From: Rhodovulum sp.
Lineage (GTDB): Bacteria; Pseudomonadota; Alphaproteobacteria; Rhodobacterales; Rhodobacteraceae
Length of the DNA stretch: 64,000 nucleotides
Assembly: GCA_002706605.1 (NCBI GenBank)
Contig: PALT01000018.1
Span: forward strand, 1-64,000
Direction: 5' to 3'
Shown here: piece by piece, positions 39,823 through 49,036 of the stretch
Numbering within the stretch: position 1 is the first letter of the stretch
Layout of the letters: each line of letters starts with the position of its first letter
The notes under the pieces: generated by a model
What the model was told of the DNA's origin: nothing
The model's input: only the letters and a program-made list of their open reading frames with translations
Databases searched by the model: none
Translations under genes and position numbers: made by a program

Positions 39823-41390
39823 GCGGTTTCCTTTGCTGCGCTGGCCCGAATGCTGAGGGCCTTATCCAATGTCATGCGAGAGCGGACGCCGGTGTCGCCG
39901 TCGGCCTCGGGGAAGTCCGACCGGAAATGCGCGCCGCGGCTTTCCTGCCGGATCAGTGCGCTTGCCGCGATCAATGTCGCGGTGGCGGTCATGTTCAACA
40001 GGGCTTCGCAATCGGGCTGGGCCGCCTCAATCGCGGCGATGCGGGTCAGGGCGGTTTTCAGGCCGCTCTCGTCGCGCACCACGCCGACGCAATCGGTCAT
40101 CGTGCGGCGCAACTCGGCCACCAGATCGGCGCGGGGCGGTTCGCTTGCGGTGTCAAAGGTCAGGTCCAGTTCCGGCGCGTCACCGGCCACATCACCCAAC
40201 GTACCCTCAATCGAACTGGCCGCGCGGCGAGCATAGACCAGCGCCTCAAGCAGCCCGTTGGAGGCAAGGCGGTTCGCCCCGTGCAGGCCGGTCGACGCGG
40301 CCTCACCACAGACCCACAGGTTGTCCAGCGTCGCGCGCCCCTGATCGTCCACATCAATCCCGCCCATGTGATAATGCGCGGCGGCGGCCACAGGGATCGT
40401 GCCCGCGACGGGGTCGATCCCCGAGCGGGCACAGGCCGCCGCAACGGCGGGAAATTCGCTCAGGATGCGCTCGCCCAACACCGCGCGCGTGTCCAGCGCG
40501 GGACGCTTGCCCGCCTGTGTCTGGGCATAGATGCCACGCGCCACGATATCGCGCGGGGCCAGTTCGGCGTCCGGATGGATCGCCTGCATGAACCGTTCGC
40601 CATCCGCGTTGACCAGAATCGCGCCTTCGCCGCGCAACGCCTCAGTCGCAAGGGGCGCGGGATCTTCGCCGCAATCAATGGCGGTCGGGTGGAATTGCAC
40701 GAACTCGGCGTCGGCAATCACGGCACCGGCGCGGGCGGCCATGCCAATCACCTGACCTCGAATGCGCGGCGGGTTGGTCGTCAGGGCAAACAGGCCCCCC
40801 GATCCCCCACCGGCCAGCAAATGCGCCACGCCGCGGATCAGGACGGGCGCGGACCGGTCATCGCCTGCATGGGCGACATAGATGCCGGTGACGCGGTTCT
40901 CGGTGACCTCTAGGCCCGTCGCCAACGTCCCCTCAAGCACCTGAATAGATGGGGTTTCGCGGACCTGCGCGATCAGGGCGCGCATGATTTCCGCACCGGC
41001 CTGATCGCCCTGCACCCGCACAACGCGGGCGAAGCTGTGGGCGGCCTCGCGGGACATGACGTATTCGCCGCTCTCGGTGCGATCAAACGGGGTGCCCAGC
41101 GACGTCAGGTGCAGGATATGCGCGCGCGCCTCGGCGGTGACGGTTTGCGCGACGGTTTCGTCCACCGTTCCCGCACCCGCACGCACCGTGTCGATGGCAT
41201 GGTCGGACGCGCTGTCCCTTTGGTCCATGGCGGCGGCAACGCCCCCTTGGGCCCATGCGGAACTGGCCCCTTCGCCAAGGGTCTCGGGCGAGATCATCAC
41301 CACAGGGCGCGGCGCAAGGGTCAGCGCGGCATAGAGCGCCCCAAGGCCCGCGCCAACAATCACCACCCGATCGGTGGACTGGACGGACAT
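39819..41390 (-). CDS. nadB: NadB: L-aspartate oxidase
   Basis: 523 residues of the succinate dehydrogenase/fumarate reductase flavoprotein family: an FAD-binding VIVGAGLGALYAALTL at the N-terminus, SSAWAQGGVAAAMD, the capping domain with HYHMGGIDVDDQGR, and GANRLASNGLLEALV. It oxidises aspartate to iminoaspartate, which NadA uses at once. It lies seven bases after the nadA stop and overlaps nadC. Confidence 0.96.
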   Translation of the reverse strand: MSVQSTDRVVIVGAGLGALYAALTLAPRPVVMISPETLGEGASSAWAQGGVAAAMDQRDSASDHAIDTVRAGAGTVDETVAQTVTAEARAHILHLTSLGTPFDRTESGEYVMSREAAHSFARVVRVQGDQAGAEIMRALIAQVRETPSIQVLEGTLATGLEVTENRVTGIYVAHAGDDRSAPVLIRGVAHLLAGGGSGGLFALTTNPPRIRGQVIGMAARAGAVIADAEFVQFHPTAIDCGEDPAPLATEALRGEGAILVNADGERFMQAIHPDAELAPRDIVARGIYAQTQAGKRPALDTRAVLGERILSEFPAVAAACARSGIDPVAGTIPVAAAAHYHMGGIDVDDQGRATLDNLWVCGEAASTGLHGANRLASNGLLEALVYARRAASSIEGTLGDVAGDAPELDLTFDTASEPPRADLVAELRRTMTDCVGVVRDESGLKTALTRIAAIEAAQPDCEALLNMTATATLIAASALIRQESRGAHFRSDFPEADGDTGVRSRMTLDKALSIRASAAKETA

Positions 41391-41397
41391 AGCGGTC

Positions 41398-42450
41398 TTA
41401 GAGCCCCAGCTTTTTCGACAGGTCGATCATACGCTGAACCGCCTCACGGGCCTTGTCGGCGACGGCGGGGTCGACCTCAATCTGGCCGGTCATGGTGTGC
41501 AGCGAATACAGCACCTTTTCCAGCGTGATTTTCTTCATATACGGGCACATGTTGCAGGGGCCCACGAAATCCACATCCGGCAGGTTGTCGGCGATGTTGC
41601 TGGCCATCGAGCATTCGGTGACAAGCATCGCCTTTTCGGGGCGTTCGCGCGTGACATAGTCGATGATGCCGCTGGTCGAGCCGCTGAAATCCGAGGCCTC
41701 AACCACATCCGGCGGGCATTCGGGGTGCGCGATGATGCGCGTGCCGGGGTTCCATTCGCGGAAATCGTTGATGTCTTGGGCGGTGTATTGTTCGTGCACG
41801 ATGCACGAGCCTTCCCACCAGACGACGTTCTTTTCCGGCACCTGATTGGAGATGTTCTGGGCCAGATATTGGTCGGGCGTCATGATGATCGTGTCACTGT
41901 CCAGCGCGGCGACGATCTGGGCCGCGTTCGACGAGGTACAGCAGATATCGGAGGCCGCTTTGACCTCGGCGGTGGTGTTCACATAGGTGACCACGGGCGC
42001 GCCGGGGTATTTGGCGCGCATTTCCTCGATGCCGGCGGCGGTGATGCTTTCGGCCAAGGAACACCCGGCCTCCATATCGGGCATCAGAACCGTTTTGGAC
42101 GGGGACAGGATTTTCGACGTCTCGGCCATGAAATGCACACCGCATTGCACGATGACATCGGCCTCGACCTTGGCGGCCTCAATGGCCAGTTGCAGGCTAT
42201 CGCCAACCACATCCGCGATGCCGTGATAGATTTCCGGCGTCATATAGTTGTGGGCAAGGATGACCGCGTTGCGCTTGGCCTTAAGCTCGTTGATCGCCTT
42301 GATGTAGGGCGCGTAGATCGCGAAATCCGGTGGCGTCACCACGCGGTCCATACGGGCATAGATGTCTGCCATGCTGGCGGCCAGTTCGGCCGACGGCGTC
42401 AGGTCATAGGCGTCCTTAAGAACGCTGCGAACATCAGTCATATCAAGCAA
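41398..42450 (-). CDS. nadA: NadA: quinolinate synthase
   Basis: 350 residues with three pseudo-repeat domains (AVILAHNYMTPEIYHGIADV, HFMAETSKILSPSKTVLMPD, VTYVNTTAEVKAASDICCTS, HPECPPDVVEASDFSGSTSG). The cysteines that hold the [4Fe-4S] cluster are in the MEAGCSLAES, HPECPPD and GPCNMCPYM segments. It condenses iminoaspartate with dihydroxyacetone phosphate. GGGGAGGA lies seven bases before a TTG at 42450 but sixteen before the ATG at 42441, so the TTG is preferred. It is the first gene of the de novo NAD operon. Confidence 0.95.
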   Translation of the reverse strand: MLDMTDVRSVLKDAYDLTPSAELAASMADIYARMDRVVTPPDFAIYAPYIKAINELKAKRNAVILAHNYMTPEIYHGIADVVGDSLQLAIEAAKVEADVIVQCGVHFMAETSKILSPSKTVLMPDMEAGCSLAESITAAGIEEMRAKYPGAPVVTYVNTTAEVKAASDICCTSSNAAQIVAALDSDTIIMTPDQYLAQNISNQVPEKNVVWWEGSCIVHEQYTAQDINDFREWNPGTRIIAHPECPPDVVEASDFSGSTSGIIDYVTRERPEKAMLVTECSMASNIADNLPDVDFVGPCNMCPYMKKITLEKVLYSLHTMTGQIEVDPAVADKAREAVQRMIDLSKKLGL

Positions 42451-42846
42451 GATAGGGTCCTCCCCAAGCGGTGCATTGGTCCTTTTGCACCTGCGGCCCA
42501 AGCCGCCCAAAAGTTAAACGGTGCTTGGTCAAAACACCCGAAACCGCGAACCGTTGTTTTAAGGATATTTGGTTGATCGTCAATAAATTGAACCCCTCAC
42601 GCAGGTTTTTAGGGGCTGGTTTACGCATTTAGCGCCATCATGACGCGATTTCGGGGGCTATAAGGCGTGTTTTCCTGAATAACTGGTCAAAAACATAGGG
42701 ATAAGCGGCGAATGACCACCTGTGGTGATTCACTGTCCATTCTGATTGCGAACGAAATGGTGATAGTCATTCGCGATATTCGCCATTTTGTGTAGCGATA
42801 TGCCGTGCCACATTGCCCCCAACACGACAACCCAAGGAGAATTCAG
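42451..42846. other. intergenic region between nadA and the GST-family gene
   Basis: About 396 bases with no gene. It must contain the divergent promoters of the nad operon (minus) and the glutathionyl-hydroquinone reductase gene (plus). The middle (42560-42790) is AT-richer than its surroundings. No NadR/NrtR-type palindrome, riboswitch or terminator is evident. Confidence 0.45.
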
Positions 42847-43806
42847 ATGTTGGTCAATGGCCGTTGGAGCGATGAATGGCACCCCGTACAGAAAGCGGAC
42901 GAAAAAGGGCGTTTCGTGCGCCAGACCTCGTCGCTTCGCAACTGGATCACGCCCGACGGTGAACCCGGTCCGACCGGCACCGGCGGGTTCAAGGCCGAGG
43001 CGGGGCGCTATCGTCTCTATGTTGCGCTGATCTGTCCGTGGGCGTCGCGGGTTCTGATCGCGCGCAAACTGAAAGGTCTGGACGAGGTTCTGCCGATCAC
43101 CGTTGTGAACCCCGCGCTGTCCGATCAGGGCTGGGCGTTTGGTGGTTACGATGGCGCGGATGAGGATCCGTTGTTCGGCGCGAAACACCTGCACGAACTC
43201 TATACCCGCGCCGATGATACGTTCACCGGTCGCGCCACGGTTCCGGTCCTGTGGGACACGAAAACCAACACCATGGTCAATAACGAGAGCGCCGACATCC
43301 TGCGCATGCTGGACACCGCCTTTGACGGAGTGGTTGCGCCGACCCCGTCCTATTACCCCGAGGACCTGCGCGACCAGATCGATGCAATTGCCCCGCGGAT
43401 GTATGACAACTTGAACAACGGCGTCTACAAATCCGGTTTCGCCAGCAGCCAAGAGGCCTATGACGAGGCGGTCGCCGGTGTGTTCAGCATGCTGGACGAA
43501 CTCGAAGACACCATTCAGGGGCCGTTCCTATTCGGTGACCGCGTGACCGAGGCCGATATCCGCCTGTTCGTGACGCTGGTGCGGTTCGATGCGGCCTATC
43601 ACGGGTTGTTCAAATGTAACCTGCGCGAAATCGCGGAATACCCAAAGCTCAGCGCGCTGCTTGAGGCGATGATCGCCCTGCCGGGTGTGGCGGAAACCGT
43701 GAACATGGATCACATCACGCGCGGCTATTATTCGATCAAGGCCTTGAACCCGAACGGCATCCGCCCGGTCGGTCCCGCCCATATTGACCGCCTGCTGGCT
43801 GCCTGA
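42847..43806 (+). CDS. glutathionyl-hydroquinone reductase (YqjG/ECM4-type GST)
   Basis: 319 residues of the xi-class glutathione transferase family: an N-terminal thioredoxin-like domain with active-site ICPWASRVLI (Cys), TVPVLWDTKTNTMVNNESADILRM for glutathione binding, and a C-terminal helical domain (FLFGDRVTEADIRLF). It reduces glutathionyl-hydroquinones to hydroquinones with glutathione. AAGGAG lies just before the ATG at 42847; the frame is open to 42805 without such a site. It is transcribed alone. Confidence 0.93.
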   Translation: MLVNGRWSDEWHPVQKADEKGRFVRQTSSLRNWITPDGEPGPTGTGGFKAEAGRYRLYVALICPWASRVLIARKLKGLDEVLPITVVNPALSDQGWAFGGYDGADEDPLFGAKHLHELYTRADDTFTGRATVPVLWDTKTNTMVNNESADILRMLDTAFDGVVAPTPSYYPEDLRDQIDAIAPRMYDNLNNGVYKSGFASSQEAYDEAVAGVFSMLDELEDTIQGPFLFGDRVTEADIRLFVTLVRFDAAYHGLFKCNLREIAEYPKLSALLEAMIALPGVAETVNMDHITRGYYSIKALNPNGIRPVGPAHIDRLLAA

Positions 43807-43913
43807 GGCATAAATTTCCCGCGCGGACGCATCTTTTGTCGTGGTGATGCGTTACATAGATACCCCGTCCATCTGGGCGGGGTATTTTGTTTGCACAGGG
43901 ATCACCGCCACAG

Positions 43914-45455
43914 ATGAGCACCACGGACGCCGGATTTCACGATGCCATTCTGATCACCGCGTCCGAGGCCTATCCCGCCTTTGAACGCGCGGTTCTGGGG
44001 GCCGAGCGTGAGATCACAATGGGCTTTCGCGTGTTCGATCCCCTGACGCGGCTGCGCTGCGCCGAGGCCCGCGCGGTCGGGCGCACGTGGGCCGATCTGA
44101 TCGAACATGTGCTGAACCGTGGGGTGGATATCACCCTGATCCTGTCCGATTTCGACCCTGTTGCGGCGACAGACCTGCATCGCGCGACGTGGACGACCAT
44201 GCGCATTCTGTGCGGCATCCGCGAACTAACCCATGCGGGCGCGGGGCAATTGACCGTGCGCCCGATGCTGCACCCCGCGCGGGTCGGCGTGTTGCCGCGT
44301 CTGTTGTTCGCGCCCTTTGTCTCGGCCAAGATCGGCAAGCTGCGCCGTGGCTATGACGCCTTGGGCGAGGGCAAACGCAAATCCGCCCTGAACAAGGTGC
44401 CGGGCGTCAAATACGTCCTGAAACATCTGAACGGGTTCAGCGTCCCGTCCTATCCCGTCAGCCATCACCAGAAACTGGCGGTGATCGACGGGCGGTATTT
44501 GTATATCGGGGGTCTGGATCTTGATGAGCGTCGGTTCGACGATCACGACCACGAACAGGCCGCCGATCAGACATGGCATGACGTGCAACTGCTGCTGGAC
44601 GATCCCGACCGCGCGACGGCGGCGCGGGGGCACCTGATGCGGATGGCCGATGTGGTTGCGGGCGACGCCGATCCCGAACCCACCCCCGGCATTTTGCGCA
44701 CCCTGTCCCAAGCACGGCATAAATCCCAGTTCTGGCATATGTCGCCCCGGACCGTGGTGCATGATATCGAAACCACCTATCACGCGCGCATCCGCGCCGC
44801 GCAGAACCTGATCTATATCGAGACACAGTTCTTTCGCGACCGCGCCATGGCGCGAGAACTGTGTGATCGGGCGCGCACCTGTCCCGAGTTGCGTCTGTTT
44901 CTGGTTCTGCCCGCCGCCCCCGAGAGCGTGGCGTTCCGCGATGATCCGGCCTTGGACGGGCGGTATGGCGATCATTTGCAGACCAAATGCCTGCGCAAGC
45001 TGCGCCGCGCCTTTGGCGACCGGTTGCTGATCACCAGTCCCGTGCAACGCCGCGCCGCATCGGCCACGCGGACACCTGGTGTGCGCTCGACCCTGTCCGG
45101 TGCGCCGGTGATCTATGTGCATGCCAAGGTGGCGGTGTTTGACCAAACCGCCGCGATTGTGTCCTCGGCCAACCTGAACGGGCGCTCGCTGCGCTGGGAT
45201 ACGGAGGTGGGGGTCGAGATTGACCAACCGGATCAGGCCCGCGTTTTGCGGGACCGGTTGCTGCGCCATTGGATGGGGGATTTAGGCGATGTCGGGTCGG
45301 ATACGTCTGCGTGGTTCGACAAAACCGCCGAATTGATCCGTGCCGAGGCAACCCATGCCCCCAGCACGCGCAGCACCCTTTTGGTGCCCCATGACATCGC
45401 CGCCGGTGCCCAGACCGCCGTGCCCGTCCCCGGTATGCCGCCCGAAATGGTCTAA
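43914..45455 (+). CDS. phospholipase D family protein with two HKD motifs
   Basis: 513 residues with two PLD active-site motifs: HHQKLAVIDGRYLYIGGLD (about residue 185) and YVHAKVAVFDQTAAIVSSAN (about 395), both with H-x-K-x4-D intact. There is no signal peptide or membrane anchor. Such proteins can hydrolyse or transfer phosphatidyl groups (cardiolipin synthase-like) or act as nucleases; the long insertion between the motifs favours a phospholipase. ATG 43914 is chosen; a TTG at 43887 lacks a ribosome site. It is monocistronic. Confidence 0.88.
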   Translation: MSTTDAGFHDAILITASEAYPAFERAVLGAEREITMGFRVFDPLTRLRCAEARAVGRTWADLIEHVLNRGVDITLILSDFDPVAATDLHRATWTTMRILCGIRELTHAGAGQLTVRPMLHPARVGVLPRLLFAPFVSAKIGKLRRGYDALGEGKRKSALNKVPGVKYVLKHLNGFSVPSYPVSHHQKLAVIDGRYLYIGGLDLDERRFDDHDHEQAADQTWHDVQLLLDDPDRATAARGHLMRMADVVAGDADPEPTPGILRTLSQARHKSQFWHMSPRTVVHDIETTYHARIRAAQNLIYIETQFFRDRAMARELCDRARTCPELRLFLVLPAAPESVAFRDDPALDGRYGDHLQTKCLRKLRRAFGDRLLITSPVQRRAASATRTPGVRSTLSGAPVIYVHAKVAVFDQTAAIVSSANLNGRSLRWDTEVGVEIDQPDQARVLRDRLLRHWMGDLGDVGSDTSAWFDKTAELIRAEATHAPSTRSTLLVPHDIAAGAQTAVPVPGMPPEMV

Positions 45456-45473
45456 TACGGCGGGTTAGACACG

Positions 45474-45506
45474 AAAAAGCCGCCCTCCGGGACAATGGAG
45501 GGCGGC
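45474..45506 (-). terminator. intrinsic terminator of the PRC-barrel gene
   Basis: A 10-base-pair stem (45479-45488 with 45497-45506, GCCGCCCTCC/GGAGGGCGGC) with an 8-base loop is preceded by AAAAA on the plus strand, giving a U run for minus-strand RNA. It lies 39 bases beyond the stop of the gene at 45545. Confidence 0.85.
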
Positions 45507-45544
45507 AGATCGGTGTTCGTTGGGGTGAACACCGTTGGGTTTCG

Positions 45545-46078
45545 TTAGCCTTGCAACTCGGCGCGGGTTTCCACGGCTTCGGCATCGACTATGACAATCA
45601 CGTCGTCGGGATCGTCCATGGCGCGCATGATCTGAACCTCATCGACCATGACGGTCACGTCGGTTTCACCGATGCCCAGAAAGCCACCGATGCTGATCAC
45701 GGCCTGTGCAACCTGGCCATCGTCGGTCAGGATCAGATCGGACACCTCACCGATCTTATCGGTGTTGTCGGTGGTCGTTGCGGCAGTGGCATCCACCACG
45801 GGCGCCCCATAAAGGGTCTCGGCCGAAATCGTGCCGGCGACCATGGGCAGATAGCCATCGACGTCCACCTCGGGTTTCGTCCATGCCTGCATCTTTTCGC
45901 CGAACTCGGTCACGGACTCACCGATGGCCTCATGGGCGTCTTCGGCGGCGGTGGTGACCTGTTCGGTCAGGGTCGGTTCGTCGGTCTTGAGGATAAATTC
46001 GCTATCCACAGCGTTTTCGGCCATGATCGGCGTGCTTGCCAAGATCAGTGCGGCGGTTGTTGTCATGAGCTTCGACAT
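45545..46078 (-). CDS. exported PRC-barrel protein
   Basis: 177 residues from ATG 46078, with AGAGGAG before it; the frame is open to 46225 but only without a signal peptide. A signal peptide (MSKLMTTTAALILASTPIMA, cleaved near AENAV) leads to an Ala/Glu-rich helical stretch and a PRC-barrel domain (GEVSDLILTDDGQVAQAVIS, then IGGFLGIGETDVTV). It is the paralogue of the protein at 7110-7523 and shares its promoter type (GGAAC-N17-CGTT, 46137-46162). The biochemical role is unknown; an envelope stress function is inferred from the promoter. Confidence 0.82.
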   Translation of the reverse strand: MSKLMTTTAALILASTPIMAENAVDSEFILKTDEPTLTEQVTTAAEDAHEAIGESVTEFGEKMQAWTKPEVDVDGYLPMVAGTISAETLYGAPVVDATAATTTDNTDKIGEVSDLILTDDGQVAQAVISIGGFLGIGETDVTVMVDEVQIMRAMDDPDDVIVIVDAEAVETRAELQG

Positions 46079-46136
46079 GTCGGGCTCCTCTCGAATTTCA
46101 GTACGTCTTGCGGCAATGGCCGCGCTTCGGGGGATT

Positions 46137-46162
46137 AACGTTTGGCCCGCGCAAAGAGTTCC
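46137..46162 (-). promoter_or_regulatory. EcfG-type general stress promoter
   Basis: On the minus strand GGAAC (46158-46162) and CGTT (46137-46140) are separated by 17 bases, 58 bases before the PRC-barrel ATG. It abuts the terminator of the preceding gene. Confidence 0.75.
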
Positions 46163-46164
46163 GT

Positions 46165-46194
46165 AAAAAAATGGCGGCCCCAGAGAGGACCGCC
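46165..46194 (-). terminator. intrinsic terminator of the SMP-30-like gene
   Basis: On the minus strand GGCGGTCC pairs with GGGCCGCC (with one G-U pair, 46173-46180 and 46187-46194), followed by a U run from the A7 at 46165-46171. It is strand specific, since the same hairpin has a mismatch on the plus strand. Confidence 0.75.
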
Positions 46195-46224
46195 AAAGAA
46201 GTTCACGGATAGGGAATGCACCCA

Positions 46225-47175
46225 TTAGGGCAGGGCGATTTCCAGAATGCGATAGGTGTCGGGCGCACCGGCCTCGGGGTCGAACAAGTGGTCCAACTGC
46301 CCCTCAACCACATAGAGGGTTTCGCCATGAATCGCCGCCGTGGTGGGCACGTTCAAGTCGGGCGCAATGGTGTGCAGGTCGGCGTGGTCGCCCTCTAGAT
46401 TGATCACGGTCAGAGCACCGCGCGCGCCCTTTTGCAGACCGCCGCCTTCGACCACCAGAAACTCGTCATCACCCAGCGCCAGCAACCCGTCGGGGAAGTT
46501 CAGTTTGCGCTCCATATGGATTTGCGTCACTGCGCCTGAGGTGCTATCGGCGTTCACCTCGGCCTTGAACATGTCACCGGCGTTGTACTGCACGAAATAG
46601 ACCGCATCACCGTCCACATCGATCCCGTTCAGGGCGATGCCTTGGCTGACGAAACGCTCATCCTCAAGCCAGACGGTCAGATGATCCGCACCGGGGGCCA
46701 GCGCATAGATACGCGGAGCGAAAGAGTCGGTGACAAGGATCGTGCCATCGGTCATTTCCGCGATGTCGTTGCAGAACCCGCCGCCGGGGATTTCGAACCG
46801 GCCTACGGCGTCGCCACTGATGCGGTCAAAGGCGACGAGGGCCGGTGCGGCCTCACCGGTGTGTACGGCAAACCCCGGATCGGACGAACAGGCCATAACG
46901 CGGCTGTCGTCGCCGGTCACGTGGACGCCCACGGTGGTGACCATGCCGTTTGCGCCGGATGCGGCGAATTCGGTCACGGCCTTGGTTTTCGGATCGATTG
47001 CGACCAATGCGCCTTGGGTCAGGCTGCCGGTGTAGATCGTGCCGTCTTTGGCGATGCCGATGCCCTCGGGGGCAAAGGTCGGGTCGGTCAGTTCGATGGC
47101 AGATGCGGCCAGCGCGCCGTGCGCCCCAAGGGTCAGGGCCAGCGCGGCAACGGTCAGTTTGAAATGCTTGGTCAT
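46225..47175 (-). CDS. exported SMP-30/gluconolactonase-like beta-propeller protein
   Basis: 316 residues with a signal peptide (MTKHFKLTVAALALTLGAHG, cleaved after ALA) and a six-bladed propeller pattern (PEGIGIAKDGTIYTGSL, FCNDIAEMTDGTILVTDSF, LNGIDVDGDAVYFVQY, FPDGLLALGDDEFLVVEGG). It is similar to the SMP-30/LRE family of lactonases and related periplasmic propellers. A metal-binding Glu, Asn and Asp set seems to be present, but the substrate is unknown. It is oriented in tandem with two AraC regulators upstream, either of which could control it. Confidence 0.82.
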   Translation of the reverse strand: MTKHFKLTVAALALTLGAHGALAASAIELTDPTFAPEGIGIAKDGTIYTGSLTQGALVAIDPKTKAVTEFAASGANGMVTTVGVHVTGDDSRVMACSSDPGFAVHTGEAAPALVAFDRISGDAVGRFEIPGGGFCNDIAEMTDGTILVTDSFAPRIYALAPGADHLTVWLEDERFVSQGIALNGIDVDGDAVYFVQYNAGDMFKAEVNADSTSGAVTQIHMERKLNFPDGLLALGDDEFLVVEGGGLQKGARGALTVINLEGDHADLHTIAPDLNVPTTAAIHGETLYVVEGQLDHLFDPEAGAPDTYRILEIALP

Positions 47176-47269
47176 CGGGAATGTCCTGTGTTCGATGTCG
47201 ATGACAGGACAGTATGATCGGGGTGATCCGTACGCGCGCCGCGAACGGCCAGCGTTGCGCCCGAACCGG

Positions 47270-48157
47270 TCAGACGGGGCGCGCCATTGTCACCACGTCG
47301 CCGCCACCCGCGCGGCGTGTCTGGCGCAACTCCACCGGTGACAGTCCAAACCGCAACCGGAAGCGTTCGGCGAACCGCGATTGGGACTGATACCCACAGG
47401 ACATCGCCACCTGCGCGATCTGCAGATCGGTTTCCAGAACCTGCACCAAACCGGAATCCAGCCGCACCTTTTCAAGCACCTCGCGGAACCCGACGTCCTC
47501 GGCGGTCAAATGGCGGCGCAGGGTGCTTTCACTTAGGCCAAGGCGCGAACACACCTCGCCGATCCGCCATTCATGCGCGGGGTCCAGCATGAATAGCGCC
47601 TGTAGCTTTTGCGTCCAGCTGTCGCTCTGGCTCAGCAGCAGGTTCCCGCCATATCCGTGCCGCGCCAGCAACAACAGAATTTCCAGCAACCTGTGACGGC
47701 TGTGGCTTGCATCCGTGCCATAACGCTCGGCCCAATCGACCCAAGCCGCCAGCGCGTCCAGCAAAAACCCCTGCGCCGGCATCTGCCATTTCGGGGATGT
47801 GTCCCATTCGGCAAACTTGGACCCGTAGATTTGGCGAAACTGTTGAATGGTTTCGGTGTCAAAGCGCAGGGACGCCGCAAAGAACCGTCCGGTTTTCGGA
47901 TCGGGGCGGGTTTCAACGCGAAACTCGGTATTGGCGGGGATCAGGATCACCGCACCCTTGGTGGAGACATAGGTGCTGTCGCCAATGAACATTGTTTTTT
48001 CACCCTCCAACGCCATGGTCAAAAGGGGCATGGGCATGTTCAATGACCGCAGGGATTGCGGGCGCAGACAGGCGTTCAGGCCCAGATGCGCAGAGGATGG
48101 CGTGCCGCGCAGGACACGGGCCAGATCAGAGGCGCAGAGAGGATTGGGCAGGGCCAT
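47270..48157 (-). CDS. AraC family transcriptional regulator
   Basis: 295 residues: an N-terminal AraC-binding/cupin-like domain (ligand domain, about 30-170) and a C-terminal HTH_18 DNA-binding domain with two helix-turn-helix units (about 200-285: VCSRLGLSESTLRRHL, then IAQVAMSCGYQSQSRFAERF). It lies between the SMP-30-like gene and a second AraC gene, all on the minus strand. The ligand is unknown; control of the SMP-30-like gene is possible from position alone. Confidence 0.9.
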   Translation of the reverse strand: MALPNPLCASDLARVLRGTPSSAHLGLNACLRPQSLRSLNMPMPLLTMALEGEKTMFIGDSTYVSTKGAVILIPANTEFRVETRPDPKTGRFFAASLRFDTETIQQFRQIYGSKFAEWDTSPKWQMPAQGFLLDALAAWVDWAERYGTDASHSRHRLLEILLLLARHGYGGNLLLSQSDSWTQKLQALFMLDPAHEWRIGEVCSRLGLSESTLRRHLTAEDVGFREVLEKVRLDSGLVQVLETDLQIAQVAMSCGYQSQSRFAERFRLRFGLSPVELRQTRRAGGGDVVTMARPV

Positions 48158-48264
48158 GGCGTGTCCGTTCTATGAGGGAATAGGGTGTCGGCCTGACGAT
48201 CCTAACGGGGTGCGCGTGGTCTGGCGCGCCCGAAACGGTCAGGAATGCGCCGCAACCGGTCATG

Positions 48265-48945
48265 TCACGCGGCCCGATCCGTGGCGCGCAGAGCGCGGGA
48301 AAACGCCTCGGTCGAGCCATATCCATACCGCCGCGCGACGGTGCGGGTTTTTTCGCCTGCGGCCAGATCCTGACGGGCGCGGGTCATGCGGAATTGGCGC
48401 AGATAACTGGCGGGCGGCATGCCCAGAACCTTGGCAAAGCGCGCCATAAACGCGGATCGCGACATGCCCGCAAGGGTCGCCATGCTCTCAACGCTCCAGT
48501 CATGGGCGGGATCGTCGTGCAGCGCGACCAGCACGCGCGACAGGCGCGCATCGGCCAGACCCGCCAGAATGCCCGATGTCACCGCGCCCTGTTCAATCGC
48601 ATTGCGCAGGATGTGAACGATAATCGCCTGCACGTACCCCTGCATCAACGTCGCCGTGCCGCAACGCGGGCGCGAGACCTCGGCCAAGGTAAGGTCGATC
48701 AGCGGGCGCAGGGGATGATCCGCCCCGATCCGCACGGCGGGCATGTCCGACCACAGGTGTTCAATCCAGACCCCGCCGCCGACCTGCGCACCCAGACACA
48801 CCGGCGCATCCACGGGCATCGCATCCGGCGGTCCCACGGCCACGCCGCCCGCACAATCCCAGATCATCAGGTTCGCATGAGCGATCCCCTCACCAACGGC
48901 ATCCACCGTCAGACCCGGCATCAGGGCGGCCAAGCGGTCGGTCAT
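48265..48945 (-). CDS. AraC family transcriptional regulator, short form
   Basis: 226 residues: a reduced cupin-like N-terminal domain (about 15-110, GVWIEHLWSDMPAVRIG) and an HTH_18 domain (about 140-222: MATLAGMSRSAFMARFAKVL, then VARRYGYGSTEAFSRALRA). It is not closely similar to the AraC regulator at 47270. It is divergent from the peroxiredoxin-like gene at 49037, with an 91-base gap, and may regulate that gene. Confidence 0.88.
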   Translation of the reverse strand: MTDRLAALMPGLTVDAVGEGIAHANLMIWDCAGGVAVGPPDAMPVDAPVCLGAQVGGGVWIEHLWSDMPAVRIGADHPLRPLIDLTLAEVSRPRCGTATLMQGYVQAIIVHILRNAIEQGAVTSGILAGLADARLSRVLVALHDDPAHDWSVESMATLAGMSRSAFMARFAKVLGMPPASYLRQFRMTRARQDLAAGEKTRTVARRYGYGSTEAFSRALRATDRAA

Positions 48946-49036
48946 AATCAGGACTTTCAGTCAGGTAATTCGGACAAATTCTGATCAAATATCCACCATC
49001 TCAGGGGGTGACGCAACATAAACGATGAGGAAGCCC

